Assembly (NCBI GenBank): GCA_948579355.1
Contig: CAPAOV010000007.1
Span: 1 to 64,000, forward strand
Reading direction: 5' to 3'
Length of the DNA: 64,000 bases
DNA from: an uncultured Eubacterium sp.
GTDB taxonomy: Bacteria; Bacillota; Clostridia; Lachnospirales; Lachnospiraceae
Shown: piece by piece, positions 25,241 to 34,090 of the stretch
How positions within the stretch are numbered: the first letter of the stretch is position 1
Layout of the letters: each line of letters begins with the position of its first letter
The notes under the pieces: generated by a model
Told to the model about the DNA's origin: nothing
Databases searched by the model: none
The model's input: only the letters and a program-made list of their open reading frames with translations
Translations under genes and position numbers: made by a program

Positions 25241-26566
25241 TTACTCCTTTTCCTTTCTTTCCCTAATAAATATGCGAATCGGTGTCCCGACAAAACCAAA
25301 AGTTTCACGTATACGATTTTCAATATACCTCTGATAAGAAAAATGCATTAGTTCTTTTTTATTGACAAACAACACAAACGTTGGCGGCTTTGTACTCACC
25401 TGTGTAATATAGAACAGTTTCAAACGCTTTCCCTTATCGGAAGGAGGCTGCTGCATTGCTACCGCCTCTGCCAATATCTCATTCAAAACGCCTGTCTGAA
25501 TGCGCATGGCATGGTTTTGAATCACCGTCTCCAAACGGTCAAATATAATCTTCACACGCTGTCCTGTCAAAGCTGAAATAAACAATATCTCCGCATAGGG
25601 AACAAACGACAAAATATCGTGAATCTTTTTCGTATACTCTTTTACCGTAGCATTATTTTTCTCAATCGCATCCCATTTATTTACCGCAATGATTAACCCG
25701 CGCCCCCTGTCGTGGGCAATGCCGGCAATCTTAGCGTCCTGCTCGGTGACTCCCTCTACGGCGTCAATCATCAAAATCACCACGTCCGAGCGCTCTATCG
25801 CAGCTACCGTGCGGATAATGCTATAGCGCTCTATCGCCTCTTTAATCTTACTCTTGCGTCTGAGTCCCGCCGTATCAATAAATACATAATCCTTGCCGTT
25901 ATGCGAAATTTCCGTATCAATGGCATCTCTCGTTGTTCCCGCTACATTGGAAACAATAACCCGCTCCTCTCCGAGCAGTTTATTAATCAGCGAGGATTTT
26001 CCCGCATTCGGTCTTCCCACAATCGCCACTTTCGGCCGGTCATCCTCTTCTTTCTCCATATTCTCAACGGCAACCCATTCCGAAACGGAATCCAGCATAT
26101 CGCCAATCCCTAACTTAGATGTCGCAGAAATAGGATGCGGGTCTCCAATACCGAGATTATAAAACTCATACACATCCGGCATATATTTATCAAAACTATC
26201 AACTTTATTCACAACTAACACAATCGGCTTACCGGAACGCCGGAGCATATCCGCCACTTTCGCATCTGCATCCGTCAATCCCTGCCGCACATCGACGATA
26301 AATAAAATTACATCAGCCGTATCAATGGCAATCTCCGCCTGTTCCCTCATATGTTTTAACATATGGTCTTTTGCGTCTATCTCAATCCCTCCGGTGTCAA
26401 TCAGGGAATACGATTGATTGAGCCACGTCACATCCGCATAAATGCGGTCTCTTGTGACACCGGGATAATCTTCTACAATAGAAATCTTCTCTCCGGCTAA
26501 TGTATTGAATAGTGTGGACTTTCCTACATTAGGCCTCCCTACTATTGCCAAAATAGGTTTACTCAT
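25241..26566 (-). CDS. der: Ribosome biogenesis GTPase Der (EngA)
   Basis: 441 residues with two tandem GTPase domains, G1 motifs GRPNVGKSTL (residue 10) and GRPNAGKSSL (about 185), G3 DTGG and DTAG, G4 NKVD and NKWD, and a C-terminal KH-like domain after residue 350. Essential in 50S subunit assembly. A strong promoter lies 43 bases upstream and a small GTGTTT/AAACAC hairpin sits in the leader. First gene of der-plsY-gpsA. Confidence 0.98.
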   Translation of the reverse strand: MSKPILAIVGRPNVGKSTLFNTLAGEKISIVEDYPGVTRDRIYADVTWLNQSYSLIDTGGIEIDAKDHMLKHMREQAEIAIDTADVILFIVDVRQGLTDADAKVADMLRRSGKPIVLVVNKVDSFDKYMPDVYEFYNLGIGDPHPISATSKLGIGDMLDSVSEWVAVENMEKEEDDRPKVAIVGRPNAGKSSLINKLLGEERVIVSNVAGTTRDAIDTEISHNGKDYVFIDTAGLRRKSKIKEAIERYSIIRTVAAIERSDVVILMIDAVEGVTEQDAKIAGIAHDRGRGLIIAVNKWDAIEKNNATVKEYTKKIHDILSFVPYAEILFISALTGQRVKIIFDRLETVIQNHAMRIQTGVLNEILAEAVAMQQPPSDKGKRLKLFYITQVSTKPPTFVLFVNKKELMHFSYQRYIENRIRETFGFVGTPIRIFIRERKEKE

Positions 26567-26608
26567 TCTGTTCCTCCTATGTGTTTGCTAAAACACGTCA
26601 TCCTCTTT

Positions 26609-26637
26609 ATTATATTGCTTTTGTATCAGGAAAGCAA
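26609..26637 (-). promoter_or_regulatory. Promoter of der-plsY-gpsA
   Basis: Minus strand TTGCTT (26632-26637), 17 bases, TATAAT (26609-26614). Confidence 0.75.
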
Positions 26638-26659
26638 GTATTTTCCAGTCATCCGCCCT

Positions 26660-27016
26660 CTAATCCCCTCTGTACATAAAGGCATTGCGTATCAGCGAAA
26701 TCTCTTCTCCCAATATAAAGACGACATCAAAACGCACCGGCGTATCCGGTGAAATTCTTTTTTCCCGCAGATAAAATCCGGCTGCTTTTCCTATTCGCTG
26801 CATTTTCTGTTTTGTTATCAAACCATCCGGCGCCTCATATTTCGTACCGGAACGGTATTTGACCTCGATAAAGCACAGATACTTGCCCTCTCTCGCCACA
26901 ATATCAATTTCAGCAAAACGCGTCTGATAATTTCTTGCCTCAATCACATAGCCGAGTTCCTGCAAATACTGAACAGCTTTTTGCTCCTGCAAACTTCCTA
27001 ATCGCCTGCGATTCAT
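26660..27016 (-). CDS. YraN/UPF0102 family endonuclease-like protein
   Basis: 118 residues. RRLGSLQEQKAVQYLQELGY, then FAEIDIVAREG and CFIEVKYRSG, is the UPF0102 pattern, a PD-(D/E)xK nuclease-like fold (E...D...ExK here E, EID, EVK). Function is unproven; such genes usually sit beside rnhB, as here. 33 bases from the FlhB-like gene. Confidence 0.85.
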   Translation of the reverse strand: MNRRRLGSLQEQKAVQYLQELGYVIEARNYQTRFAEIDIVAREGKYLCFIEVKYRSGTKYEAPDGLITKQKMQRIGKAAGFYLREKRISPDTPVRFDVVFILGEEISLIRNAFMYRGD

Positions 27017-27049
27017 TTTTCGCCGCTTCTCCTCCGTCTGTTACTGTCG

Positions 27050-27337
27050 CTATCGTTTATTTTTAATTTTATTTTGGATTCTGTCCATGCTGTCTACAAA
27101 GACAAGTACTTCTGCCACAATCGAATAAAGTTCCGGAGGGATGTACTCCCCGATATCCAGCACAGAAAGCGAGCGCGCCAGTTTTTCATCTTTATGCACC
27201 GGCACATTAGCTTCTTTTGCCACGTCAATAATTTTCTCGGCAATCCTGCCCTGACCGGTAGCAATGACTTTCGGCGCCTGCTCCCCCGGCTCGTATTCCA
27301 GTGCAACCGCTGTCTTTTTCTCTTCTCTTGGTGCCAT
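27050..27337 (-). CDS. FlhB C-terminal-domain-like protein (EscU/YscU switch homolog)
   Basis: 95 residues equal to the cytoplasmic autocleaving domain of FlhB/YscU without the membrane part: AVALEYEPGEQAPKVIATG, IAEKIIDVAKEANVPVHKDEKLARSL, then IPPELYSIVAEVLVFV. The NPTH autocleavage loop of true FlhB is missing. Stand-alone copies beside rnhB and yraN are common in Firmicutes, including non-flagellated ones; no other flagellar gene is in the window. Function unknown. Confidence 0.85.
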   Translation of the reverse strand: MAPREEKKTAVALEYEPGEQAPKVIATGQGRIAEKIIDVAKEANVPVHKDEKLARSLSVLDIGEYIPPELYSIVAEVLVFVDSMDRIQNKIKNKR

Positions 27338-27378
27338 ATCACCGCTCCTTTCTCATGTTTAACCTCTTGATGCTGACA

Positions 27379-28137
27379 TCATATCCAAGCATGGATAAAT
27401 GTCTTCCTGTGAATCGGGCACGGCCCGTGCGTCTTTAATGCCGCGCGATGTTCCTCGGAACCATACCCTTTATTTCTCTCAAAACCATATTGCGGATACA
27501 ATTCCGCGTATTCGAGCATAAGACGGTCTCTTGTCACTTTCGCCATAATGCTCGCTGCTGCAATCGACAAGCTCTTCGCATCGCCTTTTACAATACCAAA
27601 CTGCCGGATTGGCACATCGGGAAGCGTCACCGCATCATTCAGCAATAAGTCCGGTACTACCTGCAAATCTTCGATTGCGTGTTTCATCGCCTCATAAGTG
27701 GCGCGAAGAATATTTATCTCATCGATTCTTGCCGGAGAACTCATGCCAATGCCAACACTTACCGCTTTTTCTTTTATCTCTTCAAATAGCTCTTCTCTCT
27801 TTTTAGCGCTGACTTTTTTTGAATCATTGAGTCCCTCTATCGTCAGGCCAACCGGAAGCACAACGGCGCCAGCCACTACCGGACCGGCAAACGGCCCTCT
27901 TCCGGCTTCGTCCACGCCGCAAATACAAGAATACTGTACGCCGTATTTTCGCTCAAACGCAAGCATACTTTGTAACCGCTGCTGCTCCTTTTCATGGGAC
28001 TGCAGCTTTCTCTTATATTGTTCTATCAGTTTCTTAACGCCCACGCGCTCATCTGTCATATACTGCGAAAAAAGAGCATGCCATTGCTCTTTTTCTGCTT
28101 TTTCAAATTGTTGCTTAATCTCTTTAATACTATGCAT
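27379..28137 (-). CDS. rnhB: Ribonuclease HII
   Basis: Removes ribonucleotides from DNA and RNA from hybrids. 252 residues, longer than minimal RNase HII because of an N-terminal helical extension of about 70 residues (KEIKQQFEKAEKEQWH), typical of Firmicutes. Catalytic block CGVDEAGRGPFAGPVVAG, then GLNDSKKVSAKKRE, and the later DGDA-type aspartates near GDAKSLSIAAAS. GGAG lies six bases before ATG 28137. In Bacillus subtilis it follows rplS and rbgA; here it directly follows the ABC-3C island. Confidence 0.96.
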   Translation of the reverse strand: MHSIKEIKQQFEKAEKEQWHALFSQYMTDERVGVKKLIEQYKRKLQSHEKEQQRLQSMLAFERKYGVQYSCICGVDEAGRGPFAGPVVAGAVVLPVGLTIEGLNDSKKVSAKKREELFEEIKEKAVSVGIGMSSPARIDEINILRATYEAMKHAIEDLQVVPDLLLNDAVTLPDVPIRQFGIVKGDAKSLSIAAASIMAKVTRDRLMLEYAELYPQYGFERNKGYGSEEHRAALKTHGPCPIHRKTFIHAWI

Positions 28138-28146
28138 TGTCAACTC

Positions 28147-28221
28147 CTATACTTTATTCGTGTATGTATTATAAAACTCTTTCGCCTCCTGTTCAGAAAT
28201 TGCAGATAAATCTACTATCCA
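28147..28221 (-). pseudogene. Possible 3' stump of a lost gene before rnhB
   Basis: The short gap between the ABC ATPase stop and rnhB contains an in-frame segment reading IVDLSAISEQEAKEFYNTY followed by TNKV and a TAG, ten bases ahead of the rnhB start and overlapping its ribosome site. It reads like the helical C-terminus of a protein that once preceded rnhB. It has no start of its own and its frame differs from the ATPase. It may be chance; I could not identify the family. Confidence 0.35.
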
Positions 28222-29957
28222 ATTGTGAGATTATCATTCGCGATTTCAATTCTAAATAATTTTTCTTGTTGGGAAAGTTCTACTGCAATATGTGCTTTGT
28301 CTAATATAGTCGCCGGTAATTTATCCTTTAATATAGAAATTACTAACTGAATATTTTTATTTTGAACAAATTCTGCAACCTTAATTAATTGATTATCATG
28401 CATAAGTTCCTTCTTATCATTGAGCAAAAAATGTAAACACGGAAGTTGTTCCTCATCAGCAAACAATAAATATGCCAGATCAAAACATAAAATTTCTCCC
28501 TGTTTCTTACCGGAACTCATGTTAGCATTAAAGGCATTAAATTTATAAAATTGTTGTTCTTTTTTGTTTGTTTCTTTTTTAAACGTAAGTGCATATTTTT
28601 CTCCATATAATTCTTGTGAAATATTGGAAAATATTTTATTAAATTTTTTAACCTGTTCCTTTAACAGAATTTCAAAATCTCCTGAAAAAAGATAATTATC
28701 TATGTTATCAATTTGCTTATTAAGTGTATCAATATTTTCTTCAACTTCATTTAATTGAGAAATTATGCTTTCATACTCACCTTTTATTCTATATTTCTCA
28801 TTCAATTCAAAAATTATTTTTTCTAATTCTTCAAAAGAGTCCCCTTTAGCAACTTCATCTGTCAATTCTTTTTCTTTCCTTAATAATAGGGATAATTCCT
28901 CTTGTGAGTCTTGCAACTTCTGTACTAATTCAGGCAAATCCTGAGAAATATACTTTACCTTTTCTATCACCATATTATTATGAAAAGCAACTAAATCCTC
29001 AAATGTTTTTTGGACACCAGAAATGTTCTCTGTCACTTCTTCATATAATAATCTTAATTGTTGCAAATCAATGTGCGAAATACTTTGTTCTAAATCCCTC
29101 CGAGATTCTTCTATTAAATTCTTACGAATTTCGAGTTTGCTGATTAATGCACTTGTTCTATTAATATTATATTTAACAATATTAAGTTGCTCCAAATCTT
29201 CTTCTAATGTTTCATTCAAATTAAAAGACGCTTTTTTTTCATTAAGAACATCAATTTCATCATCAACTAAATCTAACGCTATTTCATAGGTCGTTTTTGT
29301 TTGTTTTTGCTCTAAACGCTCTCTAAAGTTTTTTTCTTGATTGATTTTAGTAACCAGTGCCTGTTTTTTTGCTCCTTCATTAAAAGTACATCCTAGCAAA
29401 TATAAATATAATGTTTCATATTCTACATCCGAAGTAAATTTATCCAGCGTTTTTAAGGTATTATTTATGCTGCCATCTTTATAACGGATATTATGAGATA
29501 TAATTTGTCTGAAACTAGGTTTTTCGGCATCTTTATCCGGCATTATATTTTTTTCTAATTCATCTTCAAAATCTTTATCAAGAACAGTCTTTCCATTAAT
29601 TTTTCTAACAGCCTTTTTTCTCTGCAAAAAATTTCTCTGAATTTCTAATTGTTTTGCGTTAGAATCATTTAAGTTTTCAGTTAAAATAAGTTTAATTTCT
29701 ATTTCCTCATCAAACAAAAAATTTTTTACAACATCATAAGTTTCTTTTCTATTTTCTGTATCTGTATAAATTATACTCCCTTTCGCCCCCAAGCAAAAAT
29801 CGACCAATTTTAAGACCGTTGTTTTTCCAACATTATTTCCAGTTGATTTACTATCTTCGGCGGGGGTATCATCAATAATTAAATTTAGTCCAGAGCAAAA
29901 ATCAATTTCTCGAATAATCTCAGACGGACTTGATATTATAAGTTTTTTTATAAACAT
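28215..29957 (-). CDS. ABC-3C system ABC ATPase (DUF2326/SMC-like)
   Basis: 580 residues, Rad50/SMC-like. Walker A is GNNVGKTT (40-47); two long coiled-coil stretches occupy about 190-430; the C-terminal lobe carries the ABC signature region MSSGKKQGEILCFDLAYLLF and a modified Walker B/D-loop (LHFLLNDKKELMHDNQ) in which the usual HDSxLFDG pattern is changed. This is the ATPase of ABC-three-component systems described computationally by Aravind and colleagues. It starts inside the last codons of the middle-component gene (10-base overlap). Very AT-rich compared with neighbours, implying horizontal acquisition. ATP-driven activation of the effector is inferred. Confidence 0.88.
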   Translation of the reverse strand: MFIKKLIISSPSEIIREIDFCSGLNLIIDDTPAEDSKSTGNNVGKTTVLKLVDFCLGAKGSIIYTDTENRKETYDVVKNFLFDEEIEIKLILTENLNDSNAKQLEIQRNFLQRKKAVRKINGKTVLDKDFEDELEKNIMPDKDAEKPSFRQIISHNIRYKDGSINNTLKTLDKFTSDVEYETLYLYLLGCTFNEGAKKQALVTKINQEKNFRERLEQKQTKTTYEIALDLVDDEIDVLNEKKASFNLNETLEEDLEQLNIVKYNINRTSALISKLEIRKNLIEESRRDLEQSISHIDLQQLRLLYEEVTENISGVQKTFEDLVAFHNNMVIEKVKYISQDLPELVQKLQDSQEELSLLLRKEKELTDEVAKGDSFEELEKIIFELNEKYRIKGEYESIISQLNEVEENIDTLNKQIDNIDNYLFSGDFEILLKEQVKKFNKIFSNISQELYGEKYALTFKKETNKKEQQFYKFNAFNANMSSGKKQGEILCFDLAYLLFADEEQLPCLHFLLNDKKELMHDNQLIKVAEFVQNKNIQLVISILKDKLPATILDKAHIAVELSQQEKLFRIEIANDNLTIG

Positions 29958-30175
29958 AATTGAATATACCCCTTTTCATTCATTTTAGCCACTTCAATTA
30001 AATATAGCCAATCAAGACATAACATAAAAGTTGGAAAAGACATTTCATTTTTAGCCGTTACATTCTGATACAAATCCATAATTGTCTGATTATCCATTTT
30101 TTTCAATTCTTCAAGAACAAATGAGCCATTATAATATATACTCAATTCAGGATGTATATTGTCAGGTAGCAACAT
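29948..30175 (-). CDS. ABC-3C system middle component (MC6-like)
   Basis: 75 residues, MLLPDNIHPELSIYYNGSFV... with TFMLCLDWLYLIEVAKM near the end. The size, position between effector and ATPase, and the start LPDNIHPELS fit the small ABC-3C middle component family 6. It is thought to bridge the ATPase and the effector C-terminal domain. Start chosen at 30175: GGAGGG lies eight bases upstream; a longer reading would run into the effector gene. Overlaps the effector by 14 bases and the ATPase by 10. Confidence 0.75.
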   Translation of the reverse strand: MLLPDNIHPELSIYYNGSFVLEELKKMDNQTIMDLYQNVTAKNEMSFPTFMLCLDWLYLIEVAKMNEKGYIQLCL

Positions 30176-31133
30176 GATTATATCCCTCCGGATTCTTAAA
30201 TATCTTACAACGAATAAATGTATCCACAACTAAAATAGAGACACACATTTCCAATTCTTCATAAGGAATTTCCACATAATTTTTACTATTCATTATTAGT
30301 TCAATTAAATTGTCTATAATTGAAAAAAACATCTCATATGGTTCTACATTTCCCCCTAATAATTTAATATACTGTTTTCGAATAACTGCCAAAACAGATA
30401 AACTTTTATTTGCACCTTGTTTATCAAATTCTTTATACTTTTCGTCTAATCTACTATAATAAATTTTATAATCATCTATGGTAGGCTGAACAGTTAATAA
30501 ATCATTAAATTCTATTTTTCTTAATATTTCAAATGAATTTATTTCTGGCGAATCAACTATACCTGACAAATCTTCCTGAGATAGTATATTGATAATGGAT
30601 GCCAAATTGGAATCGACCTTTACTATGTCAACAAAACTTCCCAACTCATCTTTTAAAAATTCATACAATCCTCGTTGATCAGTAATCTGCATATTCAAAA
30701 CAACATTCAACAATGACTTAATATCATATATATCGTCCGATGGCGAAAAAATGACTTTATATGGATTCGTAAACGCTTGTGCCCTTAGTTTATCAGCATC
30801 TCCTGAAATTGCAATAAATTTAAAACAAAATCCAGAATAATCTTCTAAAATCTTTTTAGCTAAAGAATTTTCAATCTTTTGTTTTGAAGAAGTAGATGAA
30901 ACTTGAACAATAACTTTATTTTTATTATCAACTAAATCTATTCCCTCTGTATTTTGTTTGATAACATTAATATTTTTTAACTCATATCCCAACAAGCGAC
31001 TCATAAGCTCAGCAAAAAACGTCTCAGAATAAATATTTAAATCTAATAAATTTATTTTACCTCTGCTTTTTATACGATATGATAATATATTTAGTTTTTC
31101 TTCTATGTAGTTAAAATAATTACTACGGTTCAT
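30162..31133 (-). CDS. ABC-3C effector with N-terminal SMEK domain
   Basis: 323 residues. The first 110 match the SMEK domain: NYFNYIEEKLNILSYRI, SETFFAEL (Glu37), EGIDLVD (Asp66) and VIVQVSSTSSKQKIENSL, a pattern like PD-(D/E)xK nucleases with Gln77 in place of the usual acidic residue. The C-terminal half (about 190-320) is helical and ends FFSIIDNLIELIM...CVSILVVDTFIRCKIF, consistent with the ABC-3C C-terminal domain that contacts the middle component. Predicted role: sensor or effector of an anti-phage conflict system; not proven. Start at 31133 has GGGAG eight bases upstream. AT-rich. Confidence 0.85.
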   Translation of the reverse strand: MNRSNYFNYIEEKLNILSYRIKSRGKINLLDLNIYSETFFAELMSRLLGYELKNINVIKQNTEGIDLVDNKNKVIVQVSSTSSKQKIENSLAKKILEDYSGFCFKFIAISGDADKLRAQAFTNPYKVIFSPSDDIYDIKSLLNVVLNMQITDQRGLYEFLKDELGSFVDIVKVDSNLASIINILSQEDLSGIVDSPEINSFEILRKIEFNDLLTVQPTIDDYKIYYSRLDEKYKEFDKQGANKSLSVLAVIRKQYIKLLGGNVEPYEMFFSIIDNLIELIMNSKNYVEIPYEELEMCVSILVVDTFIRCKIFKNPEGYNHVAT

Positions 31134-31212
31134 TCCAGCCTCTCCCATCAAAACTCACATTATCCATAAAAAGTATATAGGTAGCAATCTCTAGTGCTCT
31201 GGCTATTTGTAA
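31123..31212 (-). pseudogene. 3' remnant of an XRE-type HTH regulator upstream of the ABC-3C operon
   Basis: Frame 31212-31123 reads LQIARALEIATYILFMDNV and ends SFDGRGWNEP-stop. LxIARALxI...YILFMD is the typical end of an XRE/Cro-type HTH domain. It overlaps the SMEK start by 11 bases, as an upstream cistron of the same operon would, and its codons carry the SMEK ribosome site. In-frame TGA at 31213-31215 and the promoter directly upstream show that the front of the gene is gone. Confidence 0.5.
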
Positions 31213-31222
31213 TCACAATATT

Positions 31223-31251
31223 ATTATACACACCCCGGCCGCCAATAGCAA
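31223..31251 (-). promoter_or_regulatory. Promoter of the ABC-3C operon
   Basis: Minus strand TTGCTA (31246-31251), 17 bases, TATAAT (31223-31228), about 90 bases before the SMEK gene, between the pilus-operon terminator and the regulator remnant. Confidence 0.65.
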
Positions 31252-31274
31252 TGCCGTTTTATCCCCTAAAAATA

Positions 31275-31313
31275 CATGGAAGCAAATAAAAACAAGTTTT
31301 ATCTGCTTCCATG
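31275..31313 (-). terminator. Terminator of the type IV pilus operon
   Basis: Minus strand CATGGAAGCA...TGCTTCCATG with an A/T-rich inner stem, followed by TATTTTTAG, five bases after the stop of the last pilus-operon gene. Confidence 0.8.
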
Positions 31314-31317
31314 CAAA

Positions 31318-34077
31318 CTAATCTAAATTAAATAATGTTCTCTCATTAATACTGATATTTGTTTTTGTCGGTTTTCCATATATGATTTTCTTCTTTTTCT
31401 CGCTGTAAATACGGCCGACTGTCTCAAATTCAACCGTGTTATATCCATCCGCCCACTGTTTTTGGGAGTATGGAACATAAGCGATTACCGACTCGCCGTC
31501 TGGAATATCATATCCCTCATATATACCATATTTAGCTTTTCCACATTCTTCCAAATAATCTTTCGCCTTGTACAGTTTCAAATCACTATCTGCCGGCGCC
31601 GGCTGTCCCTGTTCGTTTACCAGAGTGACTTTTGTCACAACCCCCGCCTGGCCGTTATTGTTATTATGAATCAGTACTTTCAGATACGACTTATCGTTTG
31701 GCTGATAAGTCTGTTCAGACGAATAGTCCACAAGAGCAGCCACATCTGACATTCTTACATACTCTTTCTTCTGTCTCATCAATTTTACAACCTGCGGATT
31801 TACAACTTCCGGCCGGTTATTCATAATGAGAAAGGCAGTATTCATAGTCGTATTCGTGACATAAGAGGACTCTGCATTACCAAGCAGTGTGGAATAATAA
31901 GCTCCGTTGTTTCCATTATGCGGAATGCCGACGTTTCCGGTATGTCCGTCACTACCCGGGGCTTTTTCCGCCTGACTCGCGTCCGTAAATGTTTTGTCAC
32001 TGGTCGTCGTATCAAAATAAGATGGTAAATAGCCGTATAACCTTAATTGCTCTTTATTCTCTTCACTTATCGATATCTGTTGGTCATTATAGAATAAATT
32101 TCCAAGCGCCTCAGGGAAAAATGTCAGGTTATTCCATAAATAGAAACACTTCTCCCGCTCTACGACGTCGTCCGAAGCAATGACTTTCGGTCTCTGGTAA
32201 TATCCGGTATATTGTATCGGTGAGGAAGCAGAAGAATTTTTCCCTGCCTCTGCCAGAGGTATCCTCTGAAGTTTATCTAAAATATCATCATAAAAGGTTC
32301 TCACATATGTCTCATCCTCAGCGCGTTTCGCTGTCAAATCAAACTGCGTCGTAATAATATACAGCTTACCGAGATTGCTGAGAATAGAGCCACGCTCTAC
32401 ATTCGGATGTTGTTCTGACTGATACATTCGGACATTAGCAACGCTTTCACTGGCCAATTTACCTACCGTATTTGTTATAACCAGAGGCAGGTTTTTGTTA
32501 TGGCACAGACGGAAAAGTAATTTATAGCACAAATCCCACTCTAAGTCATCATCAAAGAAGCTTGCCACCTTTGTCTCATCATATTTGTAGTCCTCTTTTC
32601 CTTTCACATACTTATAATACAAATTGTATGTCTCTTCCAAGGCAGCCGTTTTATCTTCACCATCGCCCGCATAACCTGCAACATAGAACATATCGGCGCG
32701 CTCTACCATATCTAGCGTCTGGTCGGTATCCTTTTGCGCCATTTCATTGAGTTCAGACGGCGTCATGCAGACAACTTTCATATGAAAATCATCACACTCT
32801 TTCTGCGTCTTAAACTGGAATAGCTGCCTCTTCAGTATATTATTATTGCAAATTCCATAATAGTTAAAAGAATATACTTCACTTTTTTCTTCCGGCGTTA
32901 TTACATACTGACAAACTATCTGCGGATAATCGGAAAGCTTCATATACATTCCCGTAATATCATCCGATTCGCGGTACGTTGAACCTAATTCATCAATGCC
33001 TGCCCACCAAATCTGCTTTTCATGATTATAAAATGCAGAATCGGTAATACGCGCTGTATTCTTTTCATAAGCAGCCACTGTTTCCGGAGGAAGGTCTTCC
33101 TCGTTTTCCACATATATCCAACGGTCTGCATTTGTTCCCGTCTTTTCGAATATTCTCTTTACTCCGTCATTGCCCCATTCCTGACGGACAAAACTAAACT
33201 CACCCTGTCCCGGTGCAACCGCCAGTATAAAGCCGTTGCCGGAATATTCTCTCACTTCCGCTTCCTTTACTACCTCCGTCTTGCGGGATGCCTGCCAGTT
33301 CACATAATCCTCTTTGGCAATCTTTCTTATTTTCTGCTCCTTACTGTCTTTCTCAAATAATTCCGGATATTTATTCATAAGAGCGGTATGGTTATATACC
33401 GGACGCGTAAACATACCGGATTTGCCCTCATCTTTTGCCTCATCAAACAGCTTTTTGAATTCCTCTTCCTCTACTCCGGCCTTTTTCAAATCCTCAGATG
33501 TAATCTTTAAGGAATACAGCTTTTCAAAGTCTACGAAATACTCGCTCACCAAATCTTTCTCTTCCGTAATAAGTCCTGTTGCCCCAATCGGTTTCACTTT
33601 ATATTCCCAACGGGAGAACCACTCTCCTACAGGCAACAGTTCCGTACGGGACATGACGTTATTATTCCCCGGTACATAGCTTCTTTGCGCTTTATCAGCC
33701 AACTCAATACCAATCTTCATAATATCGAGAGGAGTGTTACTGTTTTCCTCCATCGCCAGATATGACATCTGCTGCTGTGCATGGTCCGCTACAACTTCCA
33801 ATATGACAAATGGATTGGTTTCTGAACCCTTTTTGCCGACACAGGTAGGAACTTCCTCACAACAAGGCTCCGCCCCCGAACCTTCTTCTCCTTTTAAGTT
33901 ACTTCCCTCATTCGTCACAAGAGTATTATTTATTATTTCCGGCTCTCCCTCCACAAAAGGTTCCTGTGGAATGAACTTACCAAATACATTTGTCTTCCAA
34001 CACAAGCCGATAACGAATACTAACGCAAGTGTAAACACAGGAAGCATCCATAATTTTCTCATTCTTCTCTTATTCAT
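31318..34077 (-). CDS. Large membrane-anchored exoprotein at the end of the pilus operon (DUF5057-like)
   Basis: 919 residues, not recognised with certainty. One N-terminal membrane anchor (8-28), a short cysteine-rich stretch (Cys72, Cys73, Cys79), then NPFVILEVVADHAQQQMSYL (88-107), which resembles the start of DUF5057-type extracellular proteins, and about 800 residues of soluble, Asn/Tyr/Glu-rich sequence. No LPxTG, no pilin peptide. Strong ribosome site AGGAGGTG sets the start at 34077, 13 bases after the last minor pilin. By position it could be the pilus-tip or surface protein that stands in for PilY1 (inference). Host codon style, so not a recent insertion. Confidence 0.7.
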   Translation of the reverse strand: MNKRRMRKLWMLPVFTLALVFVIGLCWKTNVFGKFIPQEPFVEGEPEIINNTLVTNEGSNLKGEEGSGAEPCCEEVPTCVGKKGSETNPFVILEVVADHAQQQMSYLAMEENSNTPLDIMKIGIELADKAQRSYVPGNNNVMSRTELLPVGEWFSRWEYKVKPIGATGLITEEKDLVSEYFVDFEKLYSLKITSEDLKKAGVEEEEFKKLFDEAKDEGKSGMFTRPVYNHTALMNKYPELFEKDSKEQKIRKIAKEDYVNWQASRKTEVVKEAEVREYSGNGFILAVAPGQGEFSFVRQEWGNDGVKRIFEKTGTNADRWIYVENEEDLPPETVAAYEKNTARITDSAFYNHEKQIWWAGIDELGSTYRESDDITGMYMKLSDYPQIVCQYVITPEEKSEVYSFNYYGICNNNILKRQLFQFKTQKECDDFHMKVVCMTPSELNEMAQKDTDQTLDMVERADMFYVAGYAGDGEDKTAALEETYNLYYKYVKGKEDYKYDETKVASFFDDDLEWDLCYKLLFRLCHNKNLPLVITNTVGKLASESVANVRMYQSEQHPNVERGSILSNLGKLYIITTQFDLTAKRAEDETYVRTFYDDILDKLQRIPLAEAGKNSSASSPIQYTGYYQRPKVIASDDVVEREKCFYLWNNLTFFPEALGNLFYNDQQISISEENKEQLRLYGYLPSYFDTTTSDKTFTDASQAEKAPGSDGHTGNVGIPHNGNNGAYYSTLLGNAESSYVTNTTMNTAFLIMNNRPEVVNPQVVKLMRQKKEYVRMSDVAALVDYSSEQTYQPNDKSYLKVLIHNNNNGQAGVVTKVTLVNEQGQPAPADSDLKLYKAKDYLEECGKAKYGIYEGYDIPDGESVIAYVPYSQKQWADGYNTVEFETVGRIYSEKKKKIIYGKPTKTNISINERTLFNLD

Positions 34078-34090
34078 TGGAACCACCTCC

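Noticed and set aside
27050..27337. Evidence of a flagellar or type III secretion system
   Set aside because: Only the soluble FlhB-like domain is present; stand-alone copies beside rnhB occur widely in bacteria without flagella.
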